Shown here: piece after piece, positions 26,246 to 35,600 of the stretch | Layout of the letters: each line of letters opens with the position of its first letter | Position numbering within the stretch: the stretch's first letter is position 1 | NCBI RefSeq assembly: GCF_000263715.2 | Contig: NZ_CM001514.1 | Span: forward strand, 2,404,936-2,468,935 | DNA: 64,000 nucleotides | Origin: Pseudomonas synxantha BG33R | GTDB taxonomy: Bacteria; Pseudomonadota; Gammaproteobacteria; Pseudomonadales; Pseudomonadaceae | Direction of reading: 5' to 3' | Position numbers and translations under genes: made by a program | Notes under the pieces: generated by a model | Told to the model about the DNA's origin: nothing | The model's database searches: none | Seen by the model: only the letters and a program-made list of their open reading frames with translations

Positions 26246-26806
26246 ATGGCACTATACGGATATGCCCGAGTCTCCAGCAGCGACCAAGATTTTGTGCTGC
26301 AAGAAAAAACCTTGCGCGAAGCGGGTTGTGACGTGGTTCGTGCCGAAAAAGGAAGCGGGGCAAGCCGAGTGGGTCGAACGGAGCTTCAAACGCTGCTCGA
26401 TTTCCTACGTCCTGGCGATACGCTAGTAGTTACACGCATTGACCGTCTTGCACGAAGCATCAAAGATCTTCAAGACATCGTTTACACGCTGAAAGAGCGC
26501 GGCGTCAGTCTCAAGGCGACTGAACAGCCAATCGATACGCTCAGCGCGGCCGGCAAAGCCTTCCTGGATATTCTGGGCGTTTTTGCAGAATTTGAAACCA
26601 ACTTGCGACGTGAGCGCCAACTTGAGGGGATTGCTGACGCTAAAGCTCGTGGCGTTTACCGAGGCCGTAAACCGTCCATTGACCCTCTGGAGGTTCAACG
26701 CTTGCGGGCTGAAGAAAAACTAGGCGCGACAGAGATTGCTCGACGGCTTGGCGTCGGTCGTGCCTCAGTGTATCGAGTGTTAGCTCAGCATGGACACCAA
26801 GCGTAA
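26246..26806 (+). CDS. Serine recombinase / transposon resolvase
   Basis: A 186-residue small serine recombinase of normal length. The catalytic serine is in YGYARVSSSDQDF; VTRIDRLARSIKDLQ is the conserved active-site arginine motif, FAEFETNLRRERQLEGI is the E-helix, and GATEIARRLGVGRASVYRVL is the C-terminal helix-turn-helix. It would resolve cointegrates at the res site just upstream. The transposase gene that overlaps its end is dead, so only this part of the transposon is intact. Confidence 0.93.
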   Translation: MALYGYARVSSSDQDFVLQEKTLREAGCDVVRAEKGSGASRVGRTELQTLLDFLRPGDTLVVTRIDRLARSIKDLQDIVYTLKERGVSLKATEQPIDTLSAAGKAFLDILGVFAEFETNLRRERQLEGIADAKARGVYRGRKPSIDPLEVQRLRAEEKLGATEIARRLGVGRASVYRVLAQHGHQA

Positions 26807-27141
26807 TTTCATTACTGTCGACTCGCTGTTGCAGTTGCGGCAGCGATTGGATCTTTTGCCACGCAAAAGTCCTGAGCGCGCCAGACAGGTGTAGGCCGTT
26901 GCCGAGCTATACGGCATGTCGTCGACCACGGTCTACCGTGCATTGCATGCTTTCAACAAACCGCACGCAGTACATCGCGCTGACCACGGCAAACCACGCA
27001 AACTCCCCAAAGCCGAGCTAGAGCGCTATTGCGATCTGGTCGCGGCTTTGAAACTGCGCACCACCAACAAGAACAAGCGCCATCTCTCTACAGCCAACGC
27101 AATCAAGCTGCTGGAGGATTTCGGTGTTGAGACGAAGCAAG
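26790..27141 (+). pseudogene. DDE transposase/integrase, N-terminal fragment
   Basis: The frame begins at ATG 26790, overlapping the resolvase gene by 17 bases. It reads MDTKRNFITVDSLLQLRQRL and onward, with an in-frame TAG at 26892-26894 (codon 35), then VAELYGMSSTTVYRAL, a helix-turn-helix, and stops making sense at 27141 where an IS3-family element begins. After that element the gene does not clearly resume. Both the amber codon and the insertion inactivate it. It looks like the transposase of the unit that brought the resolvase. Confidence 0.7.
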
Positions 27142-27144
27142 TGT

Positions 27145-28033
27145 CTAGTCCTGAAATAGGTTTACACCTGTTTCAGTCTCAAAACGCCGATACACCGCAT
27201 CGGGCGTTTTGTATTTCAGGGATAAGTGCGGCCGCTCCCGGTTGTAGATTTGCACCGACTCATCCACCATTTTCACTGCATCCGCCAGGTCTTTAGGACG
27301 ATGCAGCAAAAACTCAGTCTTCAAAATCGCATTTATCCGCTCCGCCATCGCGTTCTGATAGCAATCATAACCGTCAGTCATTGAGCACCTGATTCCATGC
27401 CGGGTATGCATCCGTTGGTATAAATCGGAGCAGCACTGGGCGGATTCAACCGGTCGTCGCAACACCTTGATCGAGGTGTTTATGGGACGACCCGCAGGAT
27501 GGATGCAAGAATTGACGGGCCGGGGAGCGATGCGTTCTCCAGGTGCACCCTCACTTCGTAATGAGATCGAGCGGCTATTTTGGGTGCAGATTGCAACAGG
27601 CATCACAAGCGAAAAGGCAGCACATGCCGTTGGCGTATCAACAGCGGTAGGTACACGCTGGTTCCCGCGTTGGGAGATAGGTAATGTCTGCGACCCAAAC
27701 CTGCTCAGGTCTGCTGGCTACAACTTGTTCCGGGCCAGCTTTGAGTAGGTTGGGGTGACGGCGGAAGCGATGATGGCTATGCGTGGTTTTATGATAAGCA
27801 CGTTTGCGAGGGACCAACTCTCGCGCCTCTCGCAAGATGGAAAACAGGCGGTCTCGACCGACACGTAGCGCCGCTGTGGCTTCAATTACCATCAGATGGT
27901 GCAGTTTGCGCGTCCCAAGCCTCGGTTGGCGGCGACGCTTTTCCAGAACGAATTCCACGACTTGCTGGTCTTGGCAAACTCTCGCGTCAAAGGCTCGGTT
28001 GCGCTTGTAATACGCTTGGCGCGAAATGCCCAT
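27145..28033 (-). pseudogene. IS3-family orfB transposase, split by foreign DNA
   Basis: The 5' part (28033 down to about 27666) encodes GISRQAYYKRNRAF and PEQVWVADITYLPTRE, containing the first catalytic aspartate. The 3' part (about 27436 down to 27145) encodes CSDLYQRMHTRHGIRCSMT, then AMAERINAILKTEF and ERPHLSLKYKTPDAVYRRF with the catalytic glutamate region. Between them the segment with the second aspartate is replaced by about 230 bases matching an IS30-family start in the opposite orientation. The normal enzyme would arise by frameshifting from orfA. Confidence 0.8.
27437..27665 (+). mobile_element. IS30-family fragment nested in the IS3 element
   Basis: From 27481 the plus strand encodes MGRPAGWMQELTGRGAMRSP followed by LFWVQIATGITSEKAAHAVG, the N-terminus of IS30-family transposases with its helix-turn-helix. 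Upstream, ATTCAACCGGTCGTCGCAAC resembles the IS30 terminal repeat. The match ends abruptly near 27665, where IS3 orfB sequence resumes. Only one end and about 60 codons are present. Confidence 0.65.
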
Positions 28034-28056
28034 AAACAGGCAAGCCCTGGTAATGC

Positions 28057-28458
28057 TCAGGTCTTGGACTTGCCCTTGCGAGAGGACTTGCCGGGTCGCT
28101 TTTTTACGATGGACACACCATAATCATTTTTCAAGACGTTCACGACAGCTTCAAAGAACTGGGCCTTCTGATTGCTCAGCGCCAACTGTTCTTCAAGCTC
28201 TTTGATCCGCTGTTCGGGTGTCAGCGGGAGGTTGGGGTCGGTCATCGGCCTGCTCCGCGGCGCTCGGATTGAGGCGCCTTGGCTCCAGTCCTGTCGGCCA
28301 TGCTTGCGTAACCAAACCAGTACCGTGGACCGGCCTTGAATGCCAAAGCGCCGTTGAGCCTCTTTATAACTCAACTCGCCTTTTTCGACTTGATCTACGA
28401 CTGACAATTTAAAAGCTCGCGTGTAATCGCGCTGGCTCCGCCTTTTTCCCGTATCCAT
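28057..28458 (-). CDS. IS3-family OrfA protein
   Basis: A 133-residue OrfA. The N-terminal helix-turn-helix region (DYTRAFKLSVVDQVEKGELS, YKEAQRRFGIQGRSTVLVWL) binds the IS ends. A leucine-zipper-like stretch (EQRIKELEEQLALSNQKAQF) follows, and a lysine-rich tail. It lies just inside the right inverted repeat. It appears intact, but without a functional orfB it cannot transpose and could only act as a repressor. Confidence 0.85.
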   Translation of the reverse strand: MDTGKRRSQRDYTRAFKLSVVDQVEKGELSYKEAQRRFGIQGRSTVLVWLRKHGRQDWSQGASIRAPRSRPMTDPNLPLTPEQRIKELEEQLALSNQKAQFFEAVVNVLKNDYGVSIVKKRPGKSSRKGKSKT

Positions 28459-28521
28459 TGAATCCTCCTGAAGATCGGTCAGAAGGTGTAAACCTTATTC
28501 AGGACGGGACAAAGGGCATAA

Positions 28522-28551
28522 AAAGGCCCTGTCCATCGCTGGCGGGCCTTT
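28522..28551. terminator. Hairpin with symmetric A/T tails
   Basis: AAAGGCCC (28522-28529) pairs perfectly with GGGCCTTT (28544-28551), just outside the IS3 right end. It can terminate in either direction. Confidence 0.55.
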
Positions 28552-28751
28552 GAAGTTCATCTGCATGTCCTGAATAAATGTGTCACTACCGCGAAACGCT
28601 GAGGTGGCGCTGGTTACAGCAGTCGTCATGTTTTGCATAAGCCACACCATCGGTTCCACTGGAGGTGGGCTCTTGGTGGAAGGCGGTGCTGGTTTTCAGG
28701 TCTTGAGCGATGTCGTTTACATCGAGCTTGAACAGATGCATGCGCCAAGGC

Positions 28752-29189
28752 TCACGCCACGAGTTGCAGTGCAGCATTCAGGGCTTTCTGTTTGAGTGCC
28801 GCACCTTGGCCAAACCAGGCCGAATCCAATCGATACTCCGAGCTTCGGGCTCGTCGCTCGTGATCAACGTACTCGGTTACCGCGTTCAGCAAACCCCAGG
28901 CGGTGCCGCGAGCGGACAGCAGATCAGCACCTCGACCTTTTCCTTCATACAGGCTTTGCACCTTCTCTATTGCTCGCTTATTGGGCAGTACTATCGGGGA
29001 TAGGGGCATTCGCGCAGGTGTCACACAGTACGTCCATAAAAAGCCAAGTGCTTCTTTAGACTGAACCTTGCGTTCGGCGAGTGTACGCATGAGGTACATG
29101 AAGTCGTCCCATCGTGAGACGGTGATGCCCAGTTGCTGTTTGATGGTGTGAGGATCGAAGCGCGTAGCAATGTTTCGCAAGGCCAACAA
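28752..29189 (-). pseudogene. DUF932-family protein, N-terminally truncated
   Basis: The minus strand encodes the last part of a DUF932 protein, the plasmid/phage-related family: MRTLAERKVQSKEALGFLW, RGTAWGLLNAVTEYVDHERR, and SEYRLDSAWFGQGAALKQKA to the natural stop at 28752. The usual protein has over 250 residues, and the larger N-terminal part is missing, with no continuation upstream of about 29190. It indicates that a plasmid or integrative element was once here. The function of DUF932 is unknown. The 28515-28751 interval shows no other gene. Confidence 0.6.
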
Positions 29190-29328
29190 TGGCGCGAGGC
29201 TTACCCCACCAGACGCCGGGTAGATTTAAGCGAGCCACCACATCGCCCGTTAATCAGCATTGCAAAAAGGGAGGGTGACCATAGATTTTTTCGTCTATGG
29301 AAAACCGGAGACCCCTTTACCAGCAAGA

Positions 29329-29405
29329 CATAAATGCATCAGTGCATTTTGGCTGCAAAATAAATGCGATTTTGCATTGACTTGTCATGCATAAATGCAT
29401 ATTGT
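29329..29405 (+). promoter_or_regulatory. Iteron-like repeats with an embedded sigma-70 promoter
   Basis: CATAAATGCAT occurs exactly at 29329-29339 and 29390-29400, and a partial copy (AATAAATGCGA) lies between them at 29359, giving 30-31 base spacing. The first repeat lies in the palindrome AAATGCAtcagTGCATTT (29332-29349). TTGACT (29377-29382) and TATTGT (29400-29405) form a promoter with a 17-base spacer that the third repeat overlaps. This is an operator or plasmid-iteron arrangement. Confidence 0.55.
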
Positions 29406-29928
29406 TTGCCTCAAGCCGGCCAATAAAGTCTGGTGGAGACGGCAGGGGTGCTGCTAGGGAAGACAAGGAAGGCACGCAAAACCGGCAAGGATGCCGAGGC
29501 TCTTTAGTTTCACCGCTTCACGCAATACAGGCAGCGATGAACCGGCCTTAACGGTTCAGAGGGTTGGCAACTGACCCGGGTGTGCAGCGTAAAACACCAG
29601 AAGCAGTTATCCGGCAGGCAAGGAACGTGGTCGGAGCTAATCATTTAAATGGACCCGCATCGTGCCAGTAGCGCCGAAAGGCCAGGGCCGTGTTACTGAA
29701 GAGGGCGCCCTTGGAGGCGCTATGAATTTGAAACACATACGGATTAATCAACGCACCGGTGCCAGGCCGGTATTGCCTGGATCAACGGCTCAGTGGCAAA
29801 AATTTGCGCTAATTTTATCATGCCGGATAAACACCTGTTTTCATCGCACCGTGTTTAGCTTTTCAAGCGCAATACCACAGAGAAAGCCCCGCTTAACCTG
29901 AGGGATTTTTACGGCCTACCAAATACCC

Positions 29929-29954
29929 AAAAGCTCCGACAAGATCGGGGCTTT
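29929..29954 (+). terminator. Terminator-like hairpin
   Basis: AAAGCTCCG (29930-29938) pairs with CGGGGCTTT (29946-29954) with one G-U pair and a short loop. Confidence 0.5.
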
Positions 29955-30054
29955 GCTATAGGGCGCAAAAAAAGAGGGCGACTCCAAGGGGTGTATCAGC
30001 ACCCAATGAAGTCACCGGATCGCAGAGCTAGCCTGCAAGCCAGCCAAGGCCCTC

Positions 30055-30072
30055 CCACTCTCGCGAGAGTGG
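30055..30072. promoter_or_regulatory. Perfect 18-bp palindrome in the com leader
   Basis: CCACTCTCGCGAGAGTGG is a perfect palindrome 35 bases before the com start. It could be an operator in DNA or a hairpin in the mRNA that controls com translation. Confidence 0.5.
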
Positions 30073-30106
30073 ACGGAGCCTAGCAGAAACGCAAAGGGCT
30101 TTGCAG

Positions 30107-30271
30107 ATGTTTAAAGAATGCCGTTGTGGCAAATGCAACAAGCTACTTGCCCGTGTGGGTGAGTTTAGCCGAATTCAAATCAAGTGCCCGCGCTGCGGAA
30201 CCTTGAACCATATGAAGACCGAGAGTCTCGCTGAAGTGCCTACGAGCCCAAATGAATCGTTAGGAGAATAG
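30107..30271 (+). CDS. com: Com-family zinc-finger translational regulator
   Basis: A 54-residue protein resembling Com of phage Mu. It starts MFKECRCGKCNKLLARVGEF and continues IQIKCPRCGTLNHM, giving the CxxC...CxxC zinc site, with the NKLL and I.IKCPRC patterns shared with Mu Com. In Mu, Com binds the mom mRNA and opens its translation start. Here the gene is followed two bases later by a VOC protein gene instead of mom, and its own last codons contain the TAGGAGAA ribosome site of that gene, so coupling is expected. It is probably a prophage remnant. Confidence 0.8.
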   Translation: MFKECRCGKCNKLLARVGEFSRIQIKCPRCGTLNHMKTESLAEVPTSPNESLGE

Positions 30272-30273
30272 TG

Positions 30274-31122
30274 ATGACTGATACAACTAAATCGGCCCAG
30301 GTTATTGTAGGTGATGGTCCGCAATACGCGCTCCCTCACGTATTCATGTTCCCGGACCAGCTTGAAACGTTCATTGATAAGTTCATTGCCGTTTTGGGCG
30401 GTACTTTTGATCCGATCAGTGATATCAATTTAGCTGCTGTGCCTGCCACCATGCAGTTCACTGACCTTTACACCAGCGTTGGTGCGATCTCTGCCCAAGC
30501 CTACAAGGACAATGCACCTCCCTTCCCAATGGGCAAGGAGGCTGTTGGGTTTGCGGTGGTAGATATGAACAAAGCAATTCAAGTAGCTTCTTCGGGTGGG
30601 GCTAAAGTCTTGCGTCGCTGGGAGGTACTTGGCAACCAGGAGGCCATGATTGAGACACCGGGCGGTGTTCGAATTCAGTTTTATGCTTTTTCAGGTGCGG
30701 CACCTGCCAGGGAAATCCAGGAGTCGGTATCGAACACTCGATATTACCTGAGTGAGACTGATGCTGAAGCGTTTGTAACGAACTTTCTGGCAGCTACCAA
30801 GGGTACGCTTATCAGTGACGGCTATTACAGTTCTGAGGAGTTGGGTGTCGAGGGCGGAGTGTTTCGCCGGGTTCAAATCGAGTCGACTCTGGGTAACGTG
30901 AACATAATTGCTGTGACCTCAGATATTCGTGATGGGTTGAAATACCCGTATACTGATATCAAAACAGATTTTACCGTCGATGATCTGGCTGCAGTTGTTG
31001 AGAAGGCCCGTCAGAATGATGTTGATGTGTTAGTGCGTCCTGAGTACACCGATCCGAGCAATCGCCGTGCGGTATTGCGCTTCCCTGGTGAGTATGTGAT
31101 TGAGCTTCGCCAGAATGCGTAG
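30274..31122 (+). CDS. Two-domain VOC (glyoxalase/dioxygenase-fold) family protein
   Basis: A 282-residue cytoplasmic protein made of two vicinal-oxygen-chelate-like halves (about 15-140 and 150-282). The first has the pattern EAVGFAVVDMNKAIQVA, GGAKVLRRWEV and ETPGGVRIQFYAF. The second contains FRRVQIESTLGNVNIIAVTS and ends RFPGEYVIEL. Metal ligands of a glyoxalase are not obvious, so the activity is unknown. It starts at ATG 30274 directly behind com, with the ribosome site inside com. GC is lower than the core genome. A terminator follows. Its unusual partner suggests it is a cargo gene of a Mu-like remnant. Confidence 0.75.
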   Translation: MTDTTKSAQVIVGDGPQYALPHVFMFPDQLETFIDKFIAVLGGTFDPISDINLAAVPATMQFTDLYTSVGAISAQAYKDNAPPFPMGKEAVGFAVVDMNKAIQVASSGGAKVLRRWEVLGNQEAMIETPGGVRIQFYAFSGAAPAREIQESVSNTRYYLSETDAEAFVTNFLAATKGTLISDGYYSSEELGVEGGVFRRVQIESTLGNVNIIAVTSDIRDGLKYPYTDIKTDFTVDDLAAVVEKARQNDVDVLVRPEYTDPSNRRAVLRFPGEYVIELRQNA

Positions 31123-31172
31123 GGCTGGGTATTGATTTTGGGGGGAGGGCCAAGAGCTCCAGCCCCTTTTTT
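31122..31172 (+). terminator. Terminator after the VOC gene
   Basis: GGGCTGG (31122-31128) pairs with CCAGCCC (31159-31165) around a 30-base loop and is followed by CTTTTTT. Confidence 0.5.
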
Positions 31173-31197
31173 GCATGATAAACCGCGCCATTTGCAT

Positions 31198-31392
31198 TCA
31201 TTCCGAGCCCCGGCATATGCTGCGGCTATTTGTATTCGACTCCACTACATCCATCGCTCTTAGGAGGGTGTAGGCAAAGTCAAGTCGCGAGCCAGCGTGC
31301 GAGCTCCAGGCCTCGCTCACAGCAAACAACCGGTCGTGGTGCATAATCAGTCGCCGAGCTCTCTCGCTCCAAGCATGAGTCCGCTCCACCAC
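31198..31392 (-). pseudogene. IS5-like transposase C-terminal fragment
   Basis: The minus strand encodes VVERTHAWSERARRLIMHHD and continues to LDFAYTLLRAMDVV. This matches the WVVERTHAW..RFRRL...YE motif that carries the catalytic glutamate of IS5-family transposases. Only this last part remains and no inverted repeats are visible. It belongs to a different IS5 subgroup from the remnant at 5225-5779. Confidence 0.65.
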
Positions 31393-31439
31393 CCACCGCT
31401 ATCGCCCCTGTCGTCCTGGCCTTGTCAGCGTCTATTCGA

Positions 31440-31960
31440 TCTTGCCCAAGGCAGATCCGTCTGACGTCTACCGTTTGCTTTCGCCCCAGGTCGCCACCCA
31501 TGGCACGCCCGTGTCATGGTCGTTGCGCCTGGCCAAACCACAGACTAGCGAGGTCCTCGACAGCACGCGCATTGCCGTGGCGCCTCATGGCGACTTGATC
31601 AGCAGCTATGGGAACTCGTGCTGGAGTGATCCGGAGCCGGTGCTGTTGCGTAATCGTCTGCTGGATGTGTTTCAGTGGGATGGGCGGGTAACGCTGTAAA
31701 TACTGGTGACACCAATCTGCAGGCCGACTTTGAGTTAGGCGGGCAGTTGCAGGCATTCCAGATTGAGTGCCGGGGCGGTCGAGGTGATGATTCGTTTCGA
31801 CGCGCGGCTGGTGCGAGCCGGTGATTAGCGGATTATTGCCAGCTGTAGAAGAATCGAAGTGCGCCAACCGGTGAGGTGGTTACAGGGTTGGGGATGCGCT
31901 GAGCAAACAGGTGGTAGATCGGACTGTAGGGTAGGGAAACAACGCGGCTAGACGCTGACG
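31440..31960 (+). pseudogene. ABC-transport auxiliary lipoprotein (PqiC-like) remnant
   Basis: Read across frames and stops, the plus strand gives YRLLSPQVATHGTPVSWSLR, LDSTRIAVAPHGDLISSYGN, LLRNRLLDVFQWDGRVTL (stop), DTNLQADFELGGQLQAFQIE, MIRFDARLVRAG and RIIASCRRIEVRQPV. This is the order of a PqiC/DUF330 lipoprotein, the outer-membrane partner of an Mla-like lipid transporter. The signal peptide and lipobox are missing, and at least two stops and frameshifts occur. No pqiAB genes are nearby. Confidence 0.7.
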
Positions 31961-32160
31961 ATCGCATTGTCGGCTCACTATTACTCAAGATAAGTCTCCA
32001 CACATTGGACTGCGATACCCTACCTCAAGGGGCACCGTTAAGCTGTTAGTTGGCCTGAGCTTTACCATATCCCTAGCAAGCTTAGCGAATGATCTCATCG
32101 GTGGCGCGGATCTTGCTTTCGCCTGTGCTTTGTACCCTTCAGACAAAATGAGATAGTGAC

Positions 32161-32367
32161 ATGCGATTATTGTTAGCGGCAATTGCAATGCTGATCCTAG
32201 CGGGGTGTGCGTCATTCACGAGCACTGTCCAGCATACCGAGACTGCCCCAGAGTCTTGTGAATGTATGGCATACAGAGCCATGATGACGGCTCCTATAGC
32301 GCCGGATGCACACGAAAGGCTTAGACTGGATTGTAAGAAGTCGAAGACAGGGGCACTAAGTAAGTGA
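32161..32367 (+). CDS. Small predicted lipoprotein, 68 residues
   Basis: A short protein with a lipoprotein signal peptide and lipobox (MLILAGC, Cys at about residue 16). The 52-residue mature part has three more cysteines, including CEC and DCKK. No family was recognised. It stands alone, and a hairpin with a T-rich arm (AAAAGCCCG with CGGGTTTT, 32538-32563) further downstream may end its transcript or that of the RND operon on the other strand. Confidence 0.55.
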   Translation: MRLLLAAIAMLILAGCASFTSTVQHTETAPESCECMAYRAMMTAPIAPDAHERLRLDCKKSKTGALSK

Positions 32368-32604
32368 CACCCGAACCCAACCGCCGAAAAACTTACAGAT
32401 TCCTGATGGTGGCCCATCAGGTCGCAAGCGGTAGATGGGGCAGCAAAGTTGTATCAGCTAAGAATAGGAAATCATCGATTCTGTTCATTTCGCGGGGATG
32501 TACAGATTTGGAGCCAAGGTATCAGGCGCGGGGCATGAAAAGCCCGACGCGGGGCCGGGTTTTCATTATGCGTGCGTATCAGCGTCTTGTGCGCCAGTTA
32601 CCTC

Positions 32605-35600
32605 TTACTCTTTGACGGCTTTCATTTCGTCGTCAGCGAGGATGACGGTGCGTTGGCTTTTGAGCAGAGAAAGCACCCAGACAAAGAAAACCGGCACAAA
32701 CACCACCCCCAATATCGTTGCGCTGAACATCCCGCCGACCACGCCGGTGCCGATGGCGCGTTGGCTGGCAGCACCCGCGCCGGTGGCGATGGCCAGGGGC
32801 ACGACGCCGGGGATAAAGGCCATGGAGGTCATGACGATGGGTCGAAGGCGCAGGCGCGCGGCTTCGATGGCGGCGTCACGCAGGGAGTAGCCCTGAGCCC
32901 ACAGGTCTTTGGCAAACTCGACGATCAAGATCGCATTCTTGGCCGCCAGCCCGATGATGGTGATCAGGCCGACCTTGAAGTACACGTCGTTGGGCATGCC
33001 CAGGCTGGTCACGGCCAGCACCGACCTCAGGGCGCCCACCGGTACGATCAGCATCACCACAAAGGGGATGGCCCAGCTTTCATACAGCGCCACCAGCAGC
33101 AGGAACACCACCACGAATGCCAGCGCGAACAGTTGCAAGGCCTGGCCGCTGGCGATCTTTTCCTGGTACGACAAACCGGTCCATTCATAGCCAATACCTG
33201 CCGGCAGCGTGGACACCAGGCGTTCGATCTCGGCCATCGCTTCCCCGGTGCTAACCCCGGGCGGCGCATCGCCGGCGATACGGATCGACGGGTAGCCGTT
33301 ATAGCGGGCGATTTGCACCGGGCCTTGCTCCCACTGGGTGCTGACAAAGGCACTCATGGGCACCAGGGCGCCGAGGTTATTGGGGATGAACAGTTTGAGC
33401 ACGCTGTCCGGCGTCATCCGGTCCCGCTGGTCGGCCTGCACCACCACCCGTTGCTGGCGCCCGGCGTTGGCAAAGTCGTTGACCACCGCCGAGCCGAACG
33501 CGGTCGACAAGGTGTTGTTGATTGCATCAAACCCGACGCCCAGGGCCTCGGCTTTTTCCCGATCGATGGTCAGGCGCAATTGCGGGGCCTCAGCCAGGCC
33601 TTCCATCATCGCGTAGAGGATTTTCGGATTGCCGTTGGCCTGGCCCAGCAACTGGTCCCTTGCGGCGAGCAATGCTTCGCGGCCCAGCCCGGCGCGGTCC
33701 TGCAGGCGCAGGGAGAACCCACCGGAGTTGCCCATGCCGTCGATGGGGGGAGGGTTCACCGCCATGATCGCGCCGTCGCTGGGGTTGGCAAAGTGTTGAT
33801 TGACCCCTGCGGTTTCCGCTTCGGCAGATTGCTCGTCGCCGCGCAACGACCAGTCCTTGAGGGTCGGAAAGGCCAGGCCGGCGTTTTCGCCCATCCCGGA
33901 AAAGCTGAAACCCAGGACCAGGAAGGTGCTGGCGACCGCGTCACGGGAGGCGAGAAACTGCTCCAGTTCCTGGCCGGTCGCCGATGTCCGCTCCCGCGAG
34001 GCGCCGGGTGGCAACTGCACGTCAACGATCATATAACCCTGGTCTTCCACCGGTACGAAGGATTCTGGCAAGCGCAGGTAGGTAAAGCCCAACAGGACCA
34101 CCAGCCCCAGATACACCAGCATCACTCGGCCTGCGCGTTTTACCAGGTGGTGATTGAGGGCGCTGTAGCGATCGGTCAGGCGTCCGAACAGGCGGTTGAA
34201 GGCGCCAAAGAACCCACGTTTTTCATGATGCCCCTCGGCCACGGGCTTGAGCAGGGTTGCACACAGTGCCGGGGTGAAGGTCAGGGCCAGGAACCCCGAG
34301 AACAGAATCGACACCGCCAGGGTCAGGGAAAACTGCTGGTAGATGACTCCCACCGAACCGGCCATGAAAGCCAGGGGCAGGAATACCGCCGACAGCACCA
34401 CGGTAATGCCGATGATCGCCCCCGATACCTGGCCCATGGCCTTGACGGTGGCGGCCACCGGCGACAGGCCCTCATCGGCCATGATCCGCTCGACGTTTTC
34501 CACCACCACAATGGCGTCGTCCACCAGGATACCGATGGCCAGCACCATGCCGAACATGGTCATCATGTTGACCGAGAAACCCAGCAGGTACATCACCATC
34601 AACGTGCCTAACAGACACACCGGCACCACAATGCTGGGGATCAAGGTGTAGCGTACGTTCTGTAGGAACAGGAACATCACCAGGAACACCAGGACCATGG
34701 CTTCGATCAGGGTATAGATCACCTTTTCGATGGCCACGTCGACAAAGCGCGAGGTGTCATAGGGCACCGAGAATTCAACGTTTGGCGCAAAATTCACCGA
34801 CAGTTCCTGCAGGCGCCCCTTGACGGCACTGGCGGTCTTCAGCGCGTTCGCCCCCGGCGACAGTTGCACTGCCGCACCCACTGCCGGCTTGCCATTGAGG
34901 CGCGTGGTGAAATTGTAGTCCTGGCTGCCGACCTCGATTCGCGCCACGTCGGCGAGGGTGACCCTGGAACCATCCTGATTGGCGCGCAGCACAATGCGCC
35001 CGAACTCTTCGGGGTTGTCCAGGGTGCCCTTGACCGCCAGGGTCGCCGTCAACTCCTGGCCGACTGCGCCCGGGGAGCTGCCGAAGCTGCCTGCGGGAAG
35101 CTGGACGTTCTGGGCGCTGATCGCCCGGCTTACGTCATCGATGGACAACCCGTAGCCCACCAGGCTTTGCGGATCGAGCCAGATACGCATCGCGGCTTCC
35201 GAGGCAAAGAATTGCAGCTTGCCCACGCCTTCGACCCGACGGATTTCATTGTTGACGTTACGCGCGGCATAGTCGGCCAGTAGGGTCGTATCCTGCGTCG
35301 CCGTGCCTTCCTTGTAGCTCAGGGCGTAGATCAGCAGAAAACCGGCGCTGGTCTGCTCCACCTGGATGCCCTGGTTGAGCACCGCCTGGGGCATGCGCGC
35401 CTCGGTTTTTTTCAAGCGGTTCTGCACTTCGACCTGGGCCATGTCCGGCTGGGTGCCGGGCTTGAAGGTCACGACAATTTCCGCCATGCCGTTGGAGTTG
35501 CTGGTGGAGTCGAAGTAGAGCAGGCCCTTGGCACCATTGAGTTCTTCTTCGATGACGCTGGTGACCGAATCCACCAGCACCTTGGCCGACGCCCCAGGAT

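Larger units (their letters stand above)
27142..28511 (-). mobile_element. IS3-family insertion sequence with 3-bp target duplication
   Basis: The ends are 27-bp imperfect inverted repeats matching at 23 positions. The left end begins TGTCTAGTCCTGAAATAGG (27142 onward). The right end (28485-28511), read in reverse, begins TGTCCCGTCCTGAATAAGG. AAG flanks both sides (27139-27141 and 28512-28514), the 3-bp duplication usual for IS3. It carries orfA and a broken orfB on the minus strand, with an IS30-family fragment inside orfB, so it is no longer autonomous. Confidence 0.88.
29406..30106. other. Stretch without a convincing gene between iteron-like region and com
   Basis: A possible frame from ATG 29722 (after TTGGAGG) encodes about 60 residues with no recognisable family and poor codon use, so it is not called. 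A terminator-like hairpin lies at 29929-29954. The region probably derives from a phage or plasmid; the last 50 bases form the com leader. Confidence 0.4.

Noticed and set aside
27467..27748. A 93-codon plus-strand frame as an intact IS30 transposase
   Set aside because: Only the first 60 or so codons match the family. The rest is antisense to IS3 orfB, and a full transposase needs over 300 codons.
29662..29901. A 79-codon open frame before com
   Set aside because: No family, weak start context for the long form and unlikely composition. It may be part of a decayed phage gene, but nothing supports calling it.
32572..34611. A 679-codon open frame on the plus strand opposite the RND pump gene
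   Set aside because: It is rich in His, Gln, Arg and Gly without any domain, as expected for the antisense of a GC-rich gene. The minus strand encodes a full-length, well-conserved RND transporter.
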